Below, one piece after another: positions 32,317 to 40,878 of a stretch of 64,000 bases of DNA (position 1 is its first letter; every line of letters starts with the position of its first letter). Where the stretch lies: NCBI RefSeq assembly GCF_011290485.1, contig NZ_CP048029.1:186001-250000 (forward strand), given 5' to 3'. Under the pieces are notes generated by a model. The model had not been told where the DNA came from and did not search any database. It saw only the letters and a list, made by a program, of their open reading frames with translations. This stretch comes from Caldichromatium japonicum. Lineage in GTDB: Bacteria; Pseudomonadota; Gammaproteobacteria; Chromatiales; Chromatiaceae. Both the position numbers and the translations under genes were made by a program.

Positions 32317-32964
32317 ATGCTCGACTATCAACGCGCCTTCCTGTCGCTCGCTATCGCAAGCGGTGCCCTGCGTTTCGGTGACTTTGTCCTGAAATCTGGG
32401 CGGCGCAGCCCGTATTTTTTCAATGCAGGCTGCTTTGCCACAGGTGAGCGCCTGATGGGTCTGGCGCGCGCCTATGCCAGGTGTATCCAGGCGGCGGGGA
32501 TCGATTTCGACCTCTTGTATGGACCGGCCTATAAGGGGATCCCTCTGGCTGCGGCCACGGCCTTGATGCTGGCCCTCGAACACGGGCGCGACCTCCCTTA
32601 TGCCTTCAACCGCAAGGAGGCCAAGGATCATGGCGAAGGCGGGCTAATCGTCGGCGGGCCTCTGCAGGGGCGGGTGTTGATCATCGATGATGTGATCACG
32701 GCCGGCACCTCGGTGCGCGAATCCCTGGGCATCATCCGCGCCGCCGGCGCCGTGCCCGCCGGGGTGGTGATCGCGCTCGACCGCCAGGAGCGCGGTCAGG
32801 GTCAGCGCTCGGCAGTGCAAGAGGTGAGAGAGGATCTCGGGCTGCCCGTCTATCCGGTGGTCAGACTAGACGACCTCATCCAGTATCTCGCCGAGACCAC
32901 ACTAGACCCCGAGCAGCTTGCTGCTCTGCGTGCCTACCGCGCGCAATATGGCGTTTGCCCATGA
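32317..32964 (+). CDS. pyrE: Orotate phosphoribosyltransferase
   Basis: A 215-residue enzyme of pyrimidine synthesis that joins orotate and PRPP to give orotidine monophosphate. The PRPP-binding loop [16 protein letters not shown] lies near residues 123-138, and [16 protein letters not shown] and [11 protein letters not shown] are diagnostic. The stop overlaps the next start (ATGA), coupling it to a DUF4124 protein. The start is ATG 32317 with only a weak upstream purine tract. Confidence 0.97.
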   Translation: MLDYQRAFLSLAIASGALRFGDFVLKSGRRSPYFFNAGCFATGERLMGLARAYARCIQAAGIDFDLLYGPAYKGIPLAAATALMLALEHGRDLPYAFNRKEAKDHGEGGLIVGGPLQGRVLIIDDVITAGTSVRESLGIIRAAGAVPAGVVIALDRQERGQGQRSAVQEVREDLGLPVYPVVRLDDLIQYLAETTLDPEQLAALRAYRAQYGVCP

Positions 32965-33929
32965 GCAGGTCCCATCGCCCCCTGCCCCTGATCCTCCTGC
33001 CTCTGCTGCTGGCTGTGGACCAAGGACACACCCAGACCCTGTACCGCTGGGTCGATGACCAGGGCGAGATCCATTACACCGACCAGCTCCCGCCCGAGCA
33101 TGCCGGCAAGGCGCGCGCCCGGCTCTCGGAGGAGGGGATCGCGGTCGAGTTCAAACCCAAGGAACCGAGCCCAGAGGAGCGCGAACGGGCCAAGGAGTTG
33201 GAGCGCCAGCGGGCCGAGGAAGAGCGGCGCAAGGCCGAACGTCTGGCTGAGGACCGGCGTCTGGTGCAAACCTACCGCACGCTCGAGGATCTTGATCTTG
33301 CGCGCAATGGCCAGATCGCCATCATTGAGGCCATCATCCAGGTCAAGCGCGATCAGATCCGCACCCTGACCCATACCTTGCTGAGGTTGGATGGCGAGCG
33401 CCAATCATTCCAGGCGATCAACCAGCCCCTCCCTCCTGCACTCTCTGAGCAGATCGCATCGAATCTAGCGCGCCTGCACACTCTCTATGGCGAGGTCCTC
33501 AACGAGGAATGGCGCAAGATCGGGGTGTGGGAAGACTTTGCGCGCAAACGGGCGCGTTATCTTGAGCTCAAAAAACAACCCGCACCCAAGGCGGATGACT
33601 CGTTCACCGCTGAGCTGGCGATGCTCAGCTGTGATGAGACGGCGCAGTGTCACGACTATTGGAGAAAGGCGCTTATCTATGCCCGCGCCCCCCTCACCGA
33701 GGGCGAGCGGCAGGAGCTGATCGCCCCGGGGCTGGCGATCCTGCTGCAACGCACCAAGGAAGAGGAGCGCCTCATCCATCTCGTCTGGATACAAAAGTCG
33801 TCCGATCAGCCAGTGTGGATCTATCTCGATCTGCAATGCAGGAATCGTCAGACGGGCAATCTGACATGCGCCGATCCAAAGATTGCCCGGCTGCGTCAAG
33901 GGTTCAGATTGGCGGTTACCCGACCTTAA
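32961..33929 (+). CDS. DUF4124 domain periplasmic protein
   Basis: A 322-residue exported protein of unknown function. A signal peptide ([20 protein letters not shown]) precedes a DUF4124 domain, [20 protein letters not shown], which is common in gammaproteobacterial envelope proteins. A charged helical segment at about residues 65-100 ([20 protein letters not shown]) is probably coiled coil. The C-terminal region has Cys pairs ([19 protein letters not shown]) that may form disulfides in the periplasm. The ATG overlaps the pyrE stop; the upstream TTG at 32955 is not needed. Confidence 0.8.
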   Translation: MSRSHRPLPLILLPLLLAVDQGHTQTLYRWVDDQGEIHYTDQLPPEHAGKARARLSEEGIAVEFKPKEPSPEERERAKELERQRAEEERRKAERLAEDRRLVQTYRTLEDLDLARNGQIAIIEAIIQVKRDQIRTLTHTLLRLDGERQSFQAINQPLPPALSEQIASNLARLHTLYGEVLNEEWRKIGVWEDFARKRARYLELKKQPAPKADDSFTAELAMLSCDETAQCHDYWRKALIYARAPLTEGERQELIAPGLAILLQRTKEEERLIHLVWIQKSSDQPVWIYLDLQCRNRQTGNLTCADPKIARLRQGFRLAVTRP

Positions 33930-33973
33930 ACTGGCAGGCCGCGGCCTGCTGCGTTTGTGATTCAGGACCGCAT

Positions 33974-33994
33974 AAAAAACCCGCCAGCGGCGGG
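33974..33994 (-). terminator. Intrinsic terminator of the 74-residue gene
   Basis: On the minus strand CCCGCC pairs with GGCGGG around a three-base loop (33980-33994) and six T follow (the A run at 33974-33979 on the plus strand). It lies 26 bases beyond the stop of the small minus-strand gene. It could also slow plus-strand transcription leaving the DUF4124 gene. Confidence 0.8.
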
Positions 33995-34020
33995 TCTCAG
34001 CATCTCTCGGGGTTGGACCC

Positions 34021-34245
34021 TTACAGGCGGGAAGAGCCCACGATCTGATGGGCAAGATCCACGACCCGGTTGGCCAGGGCCATGTATTCGTGGCGATAGT
34101 TGACGAGCAGGCCCTCCGTGGATGCCCAGTAGTCCTTGCCCGAGATCCCGTGCTGATGCTCATAGTCGATGAACTGGCGCTGCATCTCCAGCATCTTGTT
34201 GATCAGCTCTTGCTTTTCTTTCTTGAGCGCTTCGATGTCGGCCAT
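34021..34245 (-). CDS. Small helical protein of unknown function (74 residues)
   Basis: A 74-residue, highly charged, probably all-helical cytoplasmic protein: MADIEALKKEKQELINKMLE is coiled-coil-like and is followed by YEHQHGISGKDYWAS and NYRHEYMALANRVVDLAHQI. I do not recognise the family. The longer frame up to 34362 is rejected because the ATG at 34245 has GGGAG seven bases upstream. It has its own terminator and no partner on the same strand, so it is an independent unit divergent from trmL. Acidic and aromatic pattern and good translation signals make it a real gene. Confidence 0.75.
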   Translation of the reverse strand: MADIEALKKEKQELINKMLEMQRQFIDYEHQHGISGKDYWASTEGLLVNYRHEYMALANRVVDLAHQIVGSSRL

Positions 34246-34348
34246 CGCAGGTCTCCCGCTGTTTGGTCTCGTGGTTTCAGTGAATGCTGATACTGTAATA
34301 CAGCATGGGCCTCGGATAAAGACACACAAAACAGACGGCAACATCGAG

Positions 34349-34819
34349 ATGTTCGAGATCATCCTCTATGAGCCCGAGATCCCGCCGAATACGGGGAACA
34401 TCATCCGCTTGAGCGTCAATCTGGGTGCACGCCTGCATCTGATCGAACCCTTGGGTTTCGTCCTCGAGGATCGTCTGCTCAGACGGGCGGGGCTGGATTA
34501 TCGCGAATGGGCAGAGGTCAGGGTGCATCGCTCGCTCGCCGACTGTCTGGCTGCACTCACCCCCCCGCGGTTGTGGGCCATCACCACCCGCGGACAGATG
34601 AGCTATACCGGCGCTAGCTTTGGGCCGGGAGATGCCTTTCTTTTCGGGCCGGAGAGTCGGGGTTTGCCCGACCAGGTACTTGCCACGATCGCCGCCGATC
34701 ATCGGCTGCGCATCCCGATGTGTCCGGGCAACCGCAGCCTGAATCTCTCCAATGCGGTCGCGGTGGTGCTCTATGAGGCCTGGCGCCAGTTGGGATTCGC
34801 CGGCGCCGAGCCGATCTAG
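34349..34819 (+). CDS. trmL: tRNA (cytidine/uridine-34-2'-O)-methyltransferase
   Basis: A 156-residue SPOUT-class enzyme that 2'-O-methylates the wobble base of leucine tRNAs. The knot region is clear: LYEPEIPPNTGNIIRLSVNL at the N-terminus, LFGPESRGLP in the middle, and IPMCPGNRSLNLSNAVAVVL at the end. ATG 34349 gives the usual N-terminus (MFEIILYEPEIP); the longer frame from 34169 overlaps the divergent small gene. Convergent with gpsA: the two stops are one base apart. Confidence 0.95.
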   Translation: MFEIILYEPEIPPNTGNIIRLSVNLGARLHLIEPLGFVLEDRLLRRAGLDYREWAEVRVHRSLADCLAALTPPRLWAITTRGQMSYTGASFGPGDAFLFGPESRGLPDQVLATIAADHRLRIPMCPGNRSLNLSNAVAVVLYEAWRQLGFAGAEPI

Positions 34820-34820
34820 G

Positions 34821-35825
34821 CTAATCGAACTCGGCCTTGGGTTCGCGTTCTAGGAGGGACCGGGTTGCAGCGAGCGGCGAGATCCCTTCATACAGCACGC
34901 GATAGACCTGCTCGCTGATTGGCATCTCCACCCCAAGACGGGCAGCGAGCTGGCGGATGGACTGGGCAGTGATGACCCCCTCGATCTCTTGGCCGATCGC
35001 CGTCCGCGCCGCCTCGAGGCTCTGTCCGCGCGCCAGCGCCAGACCCAGGCGCCGATTGCGCGATTGGTCATCGGTACAGGTGAGTACCAGATCCCCAAGC
35101 CCCGCCAGTCCCATGAAGGTCTCGGGGCGACCGCCAAGCGCTGTGCCGATACGGATCAGCTCGGCCAAGCCGCGGGTGATCAGGGCGGCGCGCGCATTGG
35201 CGCCGAAACCCAGCCCATCGGCAATCCCGGCAGCGATGGCCAGCACATTCTTGGCCGCCCCGCCGATCTCAACTCCCACCAGATCCGAGCTGGTATAGGC
35301 GCGCAGGCTGGGTCCATGGAGCAGGGCGGCGATGCGGGCGGCAAATTCGGGGCGATTGGCGGCGACGGTCAAGGCGGTCGGCAGGCCGTGCGCGACCTCA
35401 GACGCAAAGGTCGGCCCTGAGACCACGGCCAATGGGCGCTCTCCCAGCTCCTCTTGCGCGACCGTATGCAAGAGCTGGCCGCTCACCGCATCCAGCCCCT
35501 TGGTCGCCCAAGCAATCCCCCAGCCAGGCGGCAGATGCCCGGCGAGCCGACGCGCAACCGCGCGAAACACCTGACTGGGAACCACGATCAGGCAGTCGCT
35601 GGCATCGGCCAGGGCCTCATCTAGGTCATCGGTCGGGTGTAGGCTGTCTGGGAACAGATGCCCGGGCAGGAGACGACGGTTTTCGCGGTCGCGTTTGAGT
35701 GCGGCGATCTCCTGGGGATCGTGCCCCCAGAGTCGGACCTCATGGCCATTGCGGCACAATAAAAGACCCAGGGCGGTGCCCCAAGAGCCTGGACCAAGGA
35801 CCGCGATCCGGGCCGTCTGCGCCAT
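34821..35825 (-). CDS. gpsA: Glycerol-3-phosphate dehydrogenase [NAD(P)+]
   Basis: A 334-residue enzyme that reduces dihydroxyacetone phosphate to sn-glycerol-3-phosphate for phospholipid synthesis. The dinucleotide fold AVLGPGSWGTALGLLLCRNG is at the N-terminus; VVSGPTFASEVAHGLPTA, the catalytic-Lys region EIGGAAKNVLAIAAGIADGL and GLAGLGDLVLTC are all present. Start is ATG 35825; the upstream TTG at 35831 would overlap secB. It follows secB by two bases in the arsR-rhodanese-secB-gpsA run. Confidence 0.97.
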   Translation of the reverse strand: MAQTARIAVLGPGSWGTALGLLLCRNGHEVRLWGHDPQEIAALKRDRENRRLLPGHLFPDSLHPTDDLDEALADASDCLIVVPSQVFRAVARRLAGHLPPGWGIAWATKGLDAVSGQLLHTVAQEELGERPLAVVSGPTFASEVAHGLPTALTVAANRPEFAARIAALLHGPSLRAYTSSDLVGVEIGGAAKNVLAIAAGIADGLGFGANARAALITRGLAELIRIGTALGGRPETFMGLAGLGDLVLTCTDDQSRNRRLGLALARGQSLEAARTAIGQEIEGVITAQSIRQLAARLGVEMPISEQVYRVLYEGISPLAATRSLLEREPKAEFD

Positions 35826-35827
35826 GA

Positions 35828-36301
35828 TCAACCCTGCGCCTTGGGACTATCCTTGGATTCTGCGGCGTCCTGTGGCTGATGTTGGGCAAACAGGACGTCG
35901 AAGTTGATGTGTTGCAGGATCAGCGGGGGGAAGCTGCCCTTGGTTGAGAGATCGGAGATCACCTCTCGCGCATAGGGAAAGAGCAGCGCCGGACAATAGG
36001 CCCCGAGCAAGGGCCTGAGCTCCTCCTCGGTGAATCCTTGGGCGACAAAGATCCCCGCTTGTTGGACCTCGACGAGAAAGGCGGTCTTGTCCTCGACCTT
36101 AACCGTGGCGGTGACCGCGAGCACCACCTCATAGACCGAGGTCTCGAGCGCTGTGATCCGGGTATTGAGGGTCAGCTCATGCTGTGGTTTCCAGGGACCG
36201 CGGAAGATATCGGGGGCGTTGGGCGACTCGAACGAGAGGTCTTTGAGATAAAGGCGCTGGATGCTGAAATGTCGTTCGTTGAATGGGTGTTCTGTACTCA
36301 T
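35828..36301 (-). CDS. secB: Protein-export chaperone SecB
   Basis: A 157-residue SecB that holds preproteins unfolded and hands them to SecA. Family marks are FSIQRLYLKDLSFESPNAP, the VYEVVLAVTATVKVEDKTAF strand region, the QAGIF loop and CPALLFPYAREVISDLSTKG. The C-terminal tail is acidic and Gln-rich (QDAAESKDSPKAQG). Start ATG 36301 has AAGGGG upstream; the extension to 36328 is not needed. It lies between the rhodanese gene and gpsA. Confidence 0.97.
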   Translation of the reverse strand: MSTEHPFNERHFSIQRLYLKDLSFESPNAPDIFRGPWKPQHELTLNTRITALETSVYEVVLAVTATVKVEDKTAFLVEVQQAGIFVAQGFTEEELRPLLGAYCPALLFPYAREVISDLSTKGSFPPLILQHINFDVLFAQHQPQDAAESKDSPKAQG

Positions 36302-36324
36302 GGGACCCCTTGTGGACGATAAGG

Positions 36325-36750
36325 TCAACGTTGTTTTTTATGGCTCAATGGCAAGCCCGATGCTTCCCAGGCGAGGATGCCGCCTTGTAGGTTATAGACC
36401 TCGGTGAACCCGGCCTTGCGCAATTGGACGCAGGCCAGGGATGACTGGGCGCCGGACCTACAATTGACGATGATAGGGCGCCCCTTATATTTGCTGAGGG
36501 TCCCCAGTTGGTTGGCGAAGCCATTCATCGGCAGATTGATGGCATTCAGGATATGGCCGCGGGCATAATCGGCTGCCGGGCGCACATCGATGACGACAGC
36601 GTCGCGATGGTTGATCAGGTCTGTCGCCTGCAATGGGCCGACACTACCCTTGCCTTCGACGATAAAGCTGCGGATGAGGAGCCCCAGGATCAGGATCAGG
36701 GCCAAAAAGAGCAGCCAATGATTGCCGACGAACTCGATGAACTGTGACAT
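36325..36750 (-). CDS. Membrane-anchored rhodanese-like protein
   Basis: A 141-residue protein with one N-terminal transmembrane helix (HWLLFLALILILGLLIRSF) and a single rhodanese domain. The active-site loop is CRSGAQSS, with the persulfide-forming Cys near residue 98, and the domain has the DVRPAADYARGHILNAINLP entry. It is the YibN type often found upstream of secB. Sulfur transfer is its likely chemistry. The gene starts 47 bases after the ArsR-type regulator gene on the same strand, so the two may be co-transcribed, which is notable because that regulator has persulfide-sensor-like cysteines. Confidence 0.92.
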   Translation of the reverse strand: MSQFIEFVGNHWLLFLALILILGLLIRSFIVEGKGSVGPLQATDLINHRDAVVIDVRPAADYARGHILNAINLPMNGFANQLGTLSKYKGRPIIVNCRSGAQSSLACVQLRKAGFTEVYNLQGGILAWEASGLPLSHKKQR

Positions 36751-36797
36751 CTGCTGGGATGGTCTGGATGATAAAAAATGGACTAGACCGGTTCGGT

Positions 36798-37163
36798 TCA
36801 GGGCAGGTGATGATGACAGAAGACCTCGCGCATCATCCCGATCAACTTGAGCGTGCGGTTGTCGCTGACCCGGTAATAGACGCGATTGGCATCCTTACGC
36901 GCGGCGAGGATGCCTTTTTCGCGCAGGATAGCCAGATGTTGTGAGATATTGCTCTGTGAGGTCCCGACGTGCTCGACGATCTCCTGGACGCTCGCCTCCT
37001 GGTCGCCCAGGGTGCACAGAATCTTCAGGCGCAAGGGATGCGACATCGCCTTGAGTGAACGCGAGGCGCGTTCGATATCTGCATCATCGGCAAGCAGATC
37101 GATCCCATCTTCGGTGAGGGGTGCGGCGACCTGAGTAGAGGACGGAAACGAACGGCTGTTCAT
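36798..37163 (-). CDS. ArsR-type regulator with SqrR/BigR-like cysteine pair
   Basis: A 121-residue winged-helix repressor. The core LKAMSHPLRLKILCTLGDQE, VQEIVEHVGTSQSNISQHLA and RVYYRV is typical ArsR. It lacks the ELCVC metal motif. It has two cysteines, Cys50 in ILCTL and Cys116 in VFCHHHLP. Their spacing of 66 residues equals that of Cys41 and Cys107 in the Rhodobacter persulfide sensor SqrR, and the local context (ILC in the second helix, Cys in the last helix) is the same. I infer a reactive-sulfur-responsive regulator; a CHHH metal site is the alternative. It heads a same-strand run with rhodanese, secB and gpsA and is divergent from envC across 101 bases. Confidence 0.88.
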   Translation of the reverse strand: MNSRSFPSSTQVAAPLTEDGIDLLADDADIERASRSLKAMSHPLRLKILCTLGDQEASVQEIVEHVGTSQSNISQHLAILREKGILAARKDANRVYYRVSDNRTLKLIGMMREVFCHHHLP

Positions 37164-37264
37164 TGCATCTCATTGAACGAACGGGATGGAAACATGATAA
37201 ACGCTTTTCGCTTGGCTGCGAAGCTGGGAGGGGTCCGTGGCCGTCAGGGGTGGGCCGGTTGCCG

Positions 37265-38491
37265 ATGACACCCCGGATATCCGCCATCTCTCCCTCGGGA
37301 CGGAGGCTGTGTCAAATGCTGGCTGTGCTCCCGCTGGTCGTGGCCTCCGCAGTCACCGCGGGTCGGGACGCAGATCCCGGCCTGCGCGCTCGCCAGCAAA
37401 GCCTGGATGAGATCGAGCGCCAAGTGAATAGCATCAAGCAGGAATTGAGCGCGCGCAATGCTGACCGGCGCGCCCTGATCGAGGAGCTCGCGGCGCGCGA
37501 GCGCACCGTCGCCGAGCTCTCGCTGACCCATCGCGAGCTGGAACGGCGTATCGCCGAACATCAGCGCAATGCCACGGAACTGCGTGCGCGTCAAGCCAAG
37601 GAACAGGCCGCGCTCGATGTTGAACTGGTGCACCTAAGCAAGCTCCTACGTACCGCCTATGTGCTGGGGCGTGCCGACCGGTTACGCTTGCTACTCAATC
37701 AAGAGGACCCAGAACGGGCCACCCGTGTCATGTCCTATTTCGCCTATTTCAACCGCGAGCGTATGAGGCGCGTCCATGCCGTGCAAGAGCGCGCCGAGCA
37801 GCTCGAACGCCTGGCGCGGGCCGTCGAAGACGAGGTGCGCCGCCTCGCGGAGGAGATCCAACGCCAGGAGATCACCCGCCAACGCCTCGAACAGGCTCGC
37901 CAAGAGCGCACCCAGGTCCTGCACGAGCTGGAGGCGACCATCCACAATCGCGCCGCGACCCTGGAGGGGCTCAAACACGAGGCCGAATCATTGCGCCTGC
38001 TGGTCGAACATCTACGCCAGCAGGCCCAGATCCAGGCCGAGCTCAACATCCAGCCTGTCTCCTTTGCCGAGATGAAAGGGCGCCTAAGTTGGCCCCTGCT
38101 CGAAGGCCGCATCCTGGCGCCATTCGGCAGCCGCAAGCGTGGTTCGGAGCTCACCTGGGATGGGGTGCTTCTGGCCGTGCGCGAGGGCGAAGAGGTGCGC
38201 GCGGTCAAGGACGGGCGGGTGGTCTATGCCGATTGGTTGCGCGGCTTTGGTTTGCTGATCGTGCTCGACCACGGCGACGGCTATATGACCCTGTATGGAC
38301 ATAACAAGGCGCTGCTGCGCGAGGTCGGTGAATGGGTAGCGAGCGGCGATCCCATCGCGCTCAGCAGCGATGGCAGCGGTTCGGATGCATCCCTGTATTT
38401 CGCTATCCGCTACAAGGGTCGTCCCCAGGACCCGGCGGTCTGGTGCACGAGCGAGGGGCGCTATTCCGTTGCGCAAACCCTGCCCAAATAG
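37265..38491 (+). CDS. envC: EnvC-like murein hydrolase activator
   Basis: A 408-residue periplasmic protein that activates amidases during septal peptidoglycan splitting. A hydrophobic signal (LCQMLAVLPLVVASAVTA) is followed by a long coiled coil at about residues 45-280 and a C-terminal LytM/M23 domain (LAPFGSRKRGSELTWDGVLL, KDGRVVYADWLRGFGLLIVL, YMTLYGHN, SLYFAIRYKGRPQDP). The zinc ligands of active M23 enzymes are not conserved (no HxGxD, no HxH), as in EnvC. The frame opens at 37163, but ATG 37265 just before the signal is preferred; the exact start is uncertain. ctpA follows, as in other gammaproteobacteria. Confidence 0.9.
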   Translation: MTPRISAISPSGRRLCQMLAVLPLVVASAVTAGRDADPGLRARQQSLDEIERQVNSIKQELSARNADRRALIEELAARERTVAELSLTHRELERRIAEHQRNATELRARQAKEQAALDVELVHLSKLLRTAYVLGRADRLRLLLNQEDPERATRVMSYFAYFNRERMRRVHAVQERAEQLERLARAVEDEVRRLAEEIQRQEITRQRLEQARQERTQVLHELEATIHNRAATLEGLKHEAESLRLLVEHLRQQAQIQAELNIQPVSFAEMKGRLSWPLLEGRILAPFGSRKRGSELTWDGVLLAVREGEEVRAVKDGRVVYADWLRGFGLLIVLDHGDGYMTLYGHNKALLREVGEWVASGDPIALSSDGSGSDASLYFAIRYKGRPQDPAVWCTSEGRYSVAQTLPK

Positions 38492-38678
38492 GACATGGGT
38501 CTGATCCCTGTCTCAGCGAACCATATACAGTTGACAACCCCGCGCTCGGGCCAGCATCAGATACGGCCTGGGTCTGGTTTGGCGCGGTCGCGCAAAACAT
38601 GCGATCCTAAAAAGGATTGGGCCGCGCGTTGCGGGTGTCCCTCCTTTCATCCTCAACCATCCCTGCTGTCGTCGGATC

Positions 38679-39977
38679 ATGAACCCCATTCAGCTCTCCA
38701 GCCTGCTGATCCTTGTTCTCTATGTCTCGCTCGGCACCCACACCCTGGCCGAAGAGGGGCCGGCACCGGCAGCCACCGGCGATGCCGAGCTGCCACTGGC
38801 GGCGCTGCGCACCTTCGCCGATGTCTTTGGGCGCATCAAGGAGGACTATGTCGAGACGGTCAGCGACCGCGCCCTGATCGAAAACGCGATCCGCGGGATA
38901 CTCGCTGGACTCGACCCGCATTCGGCCTATATCAGCGGCGAGGAGTATCGCGAGCTTCAGCTCGGGACCAGCGGCGAGTTCGGTGGCCTGGGGATTGAGG
39001 TCAGCATGGAGGACGGGCTCATCAAGGTCATCGCCCCGATCGACGGCACCCCTGCCCAGCGCGCCGGCCTGCAAGCGGGGGATGTGATCGTCCGTATCGA
39101 CGACAAGCCGGTCAAGGGCCTAAGCCTCAACGAGGCTGTGCAGCTGATGCGCGGTAAGCCGGGGACCCAGGTGCGCCTGAGCATCCAGCGCGGCTCAGAC
39201 GATAAACCCTTCGAGGTCATCCTCGAGCGCGCCGTCATCCAGGTCGCCAGCGTCAAGAGCCGGATGCTCGAACCAGGCTTTGGCTATGTGCGCTTGAGCC
39301 AATTCCAGGCCCATACCTCAGAGGACATGCTCAAGGCCATCGAGACACTCAAGAGTGAAAGCGGCGGCAGGCTCAAGGGCCTGATCCTCGACCTGCGCAA
39401 CAACCCGGGGGGGGTGCTGAACGGTGCGGTCGGGGTCGCCGATGCCTTTTTGAACCAGGGCCTGATCGTCTATACCGAGGGGCGGATCAAGAACAGCCAG
39501 ATGCGTTTCAATGCCGGCCCCGACGATACGCTGGATGGCGCACCCCTGGTCGTGCTGGTCAACGGTGGCAGCGCCTCGGCCTCTGAGATCGTCGCCGGCG
39601 CGCTTCAGGACCACCGGCGGGCGATCGTCATGGGCACCCCGACCTTCGGCAAGGGCTCGGTCCAGACCATCATCCCCATTGATGATGAGTCGGCCCTCAA
39701 GCTCACCACGGCGCGCTATTACACGCCTTCCGGCCGCTCGATCCAGGCGCAAGGGATCTTCCCTGACATCATCTTAGAGCGCGGCGAGTTCAAACCGCTT
39801 ACCGACGCTGGCGCGGCAACTGTCAAGGAGTCCAACCTGGTCCGCCATCTGGAAGAAGGGCCAGCGCCAACACCTGCTGCCGATACCAAGCAAAACCCAT
39901 CGCTGGCCAGCGAGGACCTCCAGCTTGCCGAGGCGCTGCATGTCCTCAAGGGTGTCAGCCTGCTCGGTCGGCAGTAG
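38679..39977 (+). CDS. ctpA: C-terminal processing peptidase (S41)
   Basis: A 432-residue periplasmic carboxyl-terminal protease that trims or degrades envelope proteins, including peptidoglycan hydrolases. It has a signal peptide (LLILVLYVSLGTHTLA), a PDZ domain at about residues 100-185 (GLGIEVSMEDGLIKVIAPID, GLQAGDVIVRIDDKPVKG) and the S41 core. By spacing, the catalytic dyad is Ser300 in GGSASASE and Lys325 in GTPTFGKGSVQ, 25 residues apart as usual. YYTPSGRSIQAQGI follows. It is 187 bases behind envC; the spacer shows no gene. A GGTGCGC-type palindrome begins at its stop codon. Confidence 0.96.
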   Translation: MNPIQLSSLLILVLYVSLGTHTLAEEGPAPAATGDAELPLAALRTFADVFGRIKEDYVETVSDRALIENAIRGILAGLDPHSAYISGEEYRELQLGTSGEFGGLGIEVSMEDGLIKVIAPIDGTPAQRAGLQAGDVIVRIDDKPVKGLSLNEAVQLMRGKPGTQVRLSIQRGSDDKPFEVILERAVIQVASVKSRMLEPGFGYVRLSQFQAHTSEDMLKAIETLKSESGGRLKGLILDLRNNPGGVLNGAVGVADAFLNQGLIVYTEGRIKNSQMRFNAGPDDTLDGAPLVVLVNGGSASASEIVAGALQDHRRAIVMGTPTFGKGSVQTIIPIDDESALKLTTARYYTPSGRSIQAQGIFPDIILERGEFKPLTDAGAATVKESNLVRHLEEGPAPTPAADTKQNPSLASEDLQLAEALHVLKGVSLLGRQ

Positions 39978-40054
39978 GATGCGCATGGCGCACCGACTCT
40001 TACCCGATGGTAGAGAAAGGAAAGATCGGATAGGGTGCGCAGTGCGCAGCCTAC
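39975..40054 (+). repeat. Pair of GGTGCGC palindromic REP-like repeats
   Basis: TAGGATGCGCATGGCGCACC (39975-39994) and TAGGGTGCGCAGTGCGCAGC with CTAC (40031-40054) are imperfect palindromes of the same kind as the perfect ones at 63264-63332. The first overlaps the ctpA stop codon. They may act as mRNA 3' ends or be REP elements. A degenerate relative may lie at 2585-2604. Confidence 0.6.
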
Positions 40055-40214
40055 GCCGCGGCAGATGAAGGCCAGGCCGCGCCTGACCTACAATGGCGGC
40101 TCCCCGATGCGCGGCGCCTGATCCATCCGGCGCCATACTGAATCACCCGAAGGAGCCAACCCTAGTATTACAAGCTGTGCGTGATAGTGGATAATTTTCC
40201 ACATGGAAGGCGCG

Positions 40215-40545
40215 ATGATGGGCACAGGCAAGGCGGCGAAGCGGCTTGGCGTTTCGGTCAAGACCTTGCAACGCTGGGAGCGCGAAGGGGGTTTGATCCT
40301 GGTGGCGCGAACAGTCGCGAGGCACAAATCCGCGAGTTGATTGGCTTGCGCAGTAAGGTATCAGAGCCAATGCGGATTGATGCCTACTGTCGCATATCCA
40401 GTGCTGCGCAGAAGCCAGACCTCGCCGACCAGCGCAAGGTGTTGGAAGAGTTTGATGTGGCGAAAGGCTTGTCGAATGTCGAGTTCGTTGAGGAAATCGG
40501 CGGCGGCCTGAACTTTAAGCGCAAGTTTGCGTACTGCGGATCGCA
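40215..40545 (+). pseudogene. IS607-type serine recombinase TnpA, frameshifted
   Basis: From ATG 40215 the frame reads GKAAKRLGVSVKTLQRWERE with GG, a MerR-like DNA-binding start. Near 40305 sense moves to another frame: NSREAQIRELIGLRSKV, then RIDAYCRISSAAQKPDLADQ, with the catalytic Ser region (YxRxSS), and EFVEEIGGGLNFKRK. The rest of the recombinase is missing and TnpB sequence begins at about 40529. Confidence 0.85.
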
Positions 40546-40878
40546 GGTTCGTCGCCGTTCAGGTTGAAGTGGTCGATGCTGTGTTCTATCGCAGGCGCAT
40601 GAAACGACTGGTGTTGACCTGGGCGTTGAGGCGGCGGCCAGGCTTTCCAATGGCGAGTCTGTTGAATCTCCTCTGCGCTTCGTCGTCTCAGGATTCGAGG
40701 CAGACGCCTTCGGCTGGCAACCGTAACTGCCCTACCCGTGGCGAGTCCGTCCGGTAACGGCGGAGCTACAGCAGAGAGGGTCTCTGCCGTAGTCGGGAAA
40801 GTCACGCCTGTCAGAGACGAATGCGCTCCGCATTCGGGGCAGGAAGAGAACAGTGCGCCTGTTTGCACACTTTCTTGA
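40529..40878 (+). pseudogene. TnpB middle and C-terminal fragments
   Basis: The middle part reads FVAVQVEVVDA in one frame and HETTGVDLGVEAAARLSNGE in another, with the RuvC-I Asp. After a deletion near 40675-40710 the C-terminus reads RLATVTALPVASPSGNGGAT, then AERVSAVVGKVTPVRDE, stopping at 40878. The middle is an inverted near-copy of 30680-30820; the end is a direct near-copy of 31328-31501. Confidence 0.82.

Noticed and set aside
33465..34163. 232-codon minus-strand ORF overlapping the DUF4124 and 74-residue genes
   Set aside because: It overlaps two better-supported genes in other frames and has no recognisable sequence.
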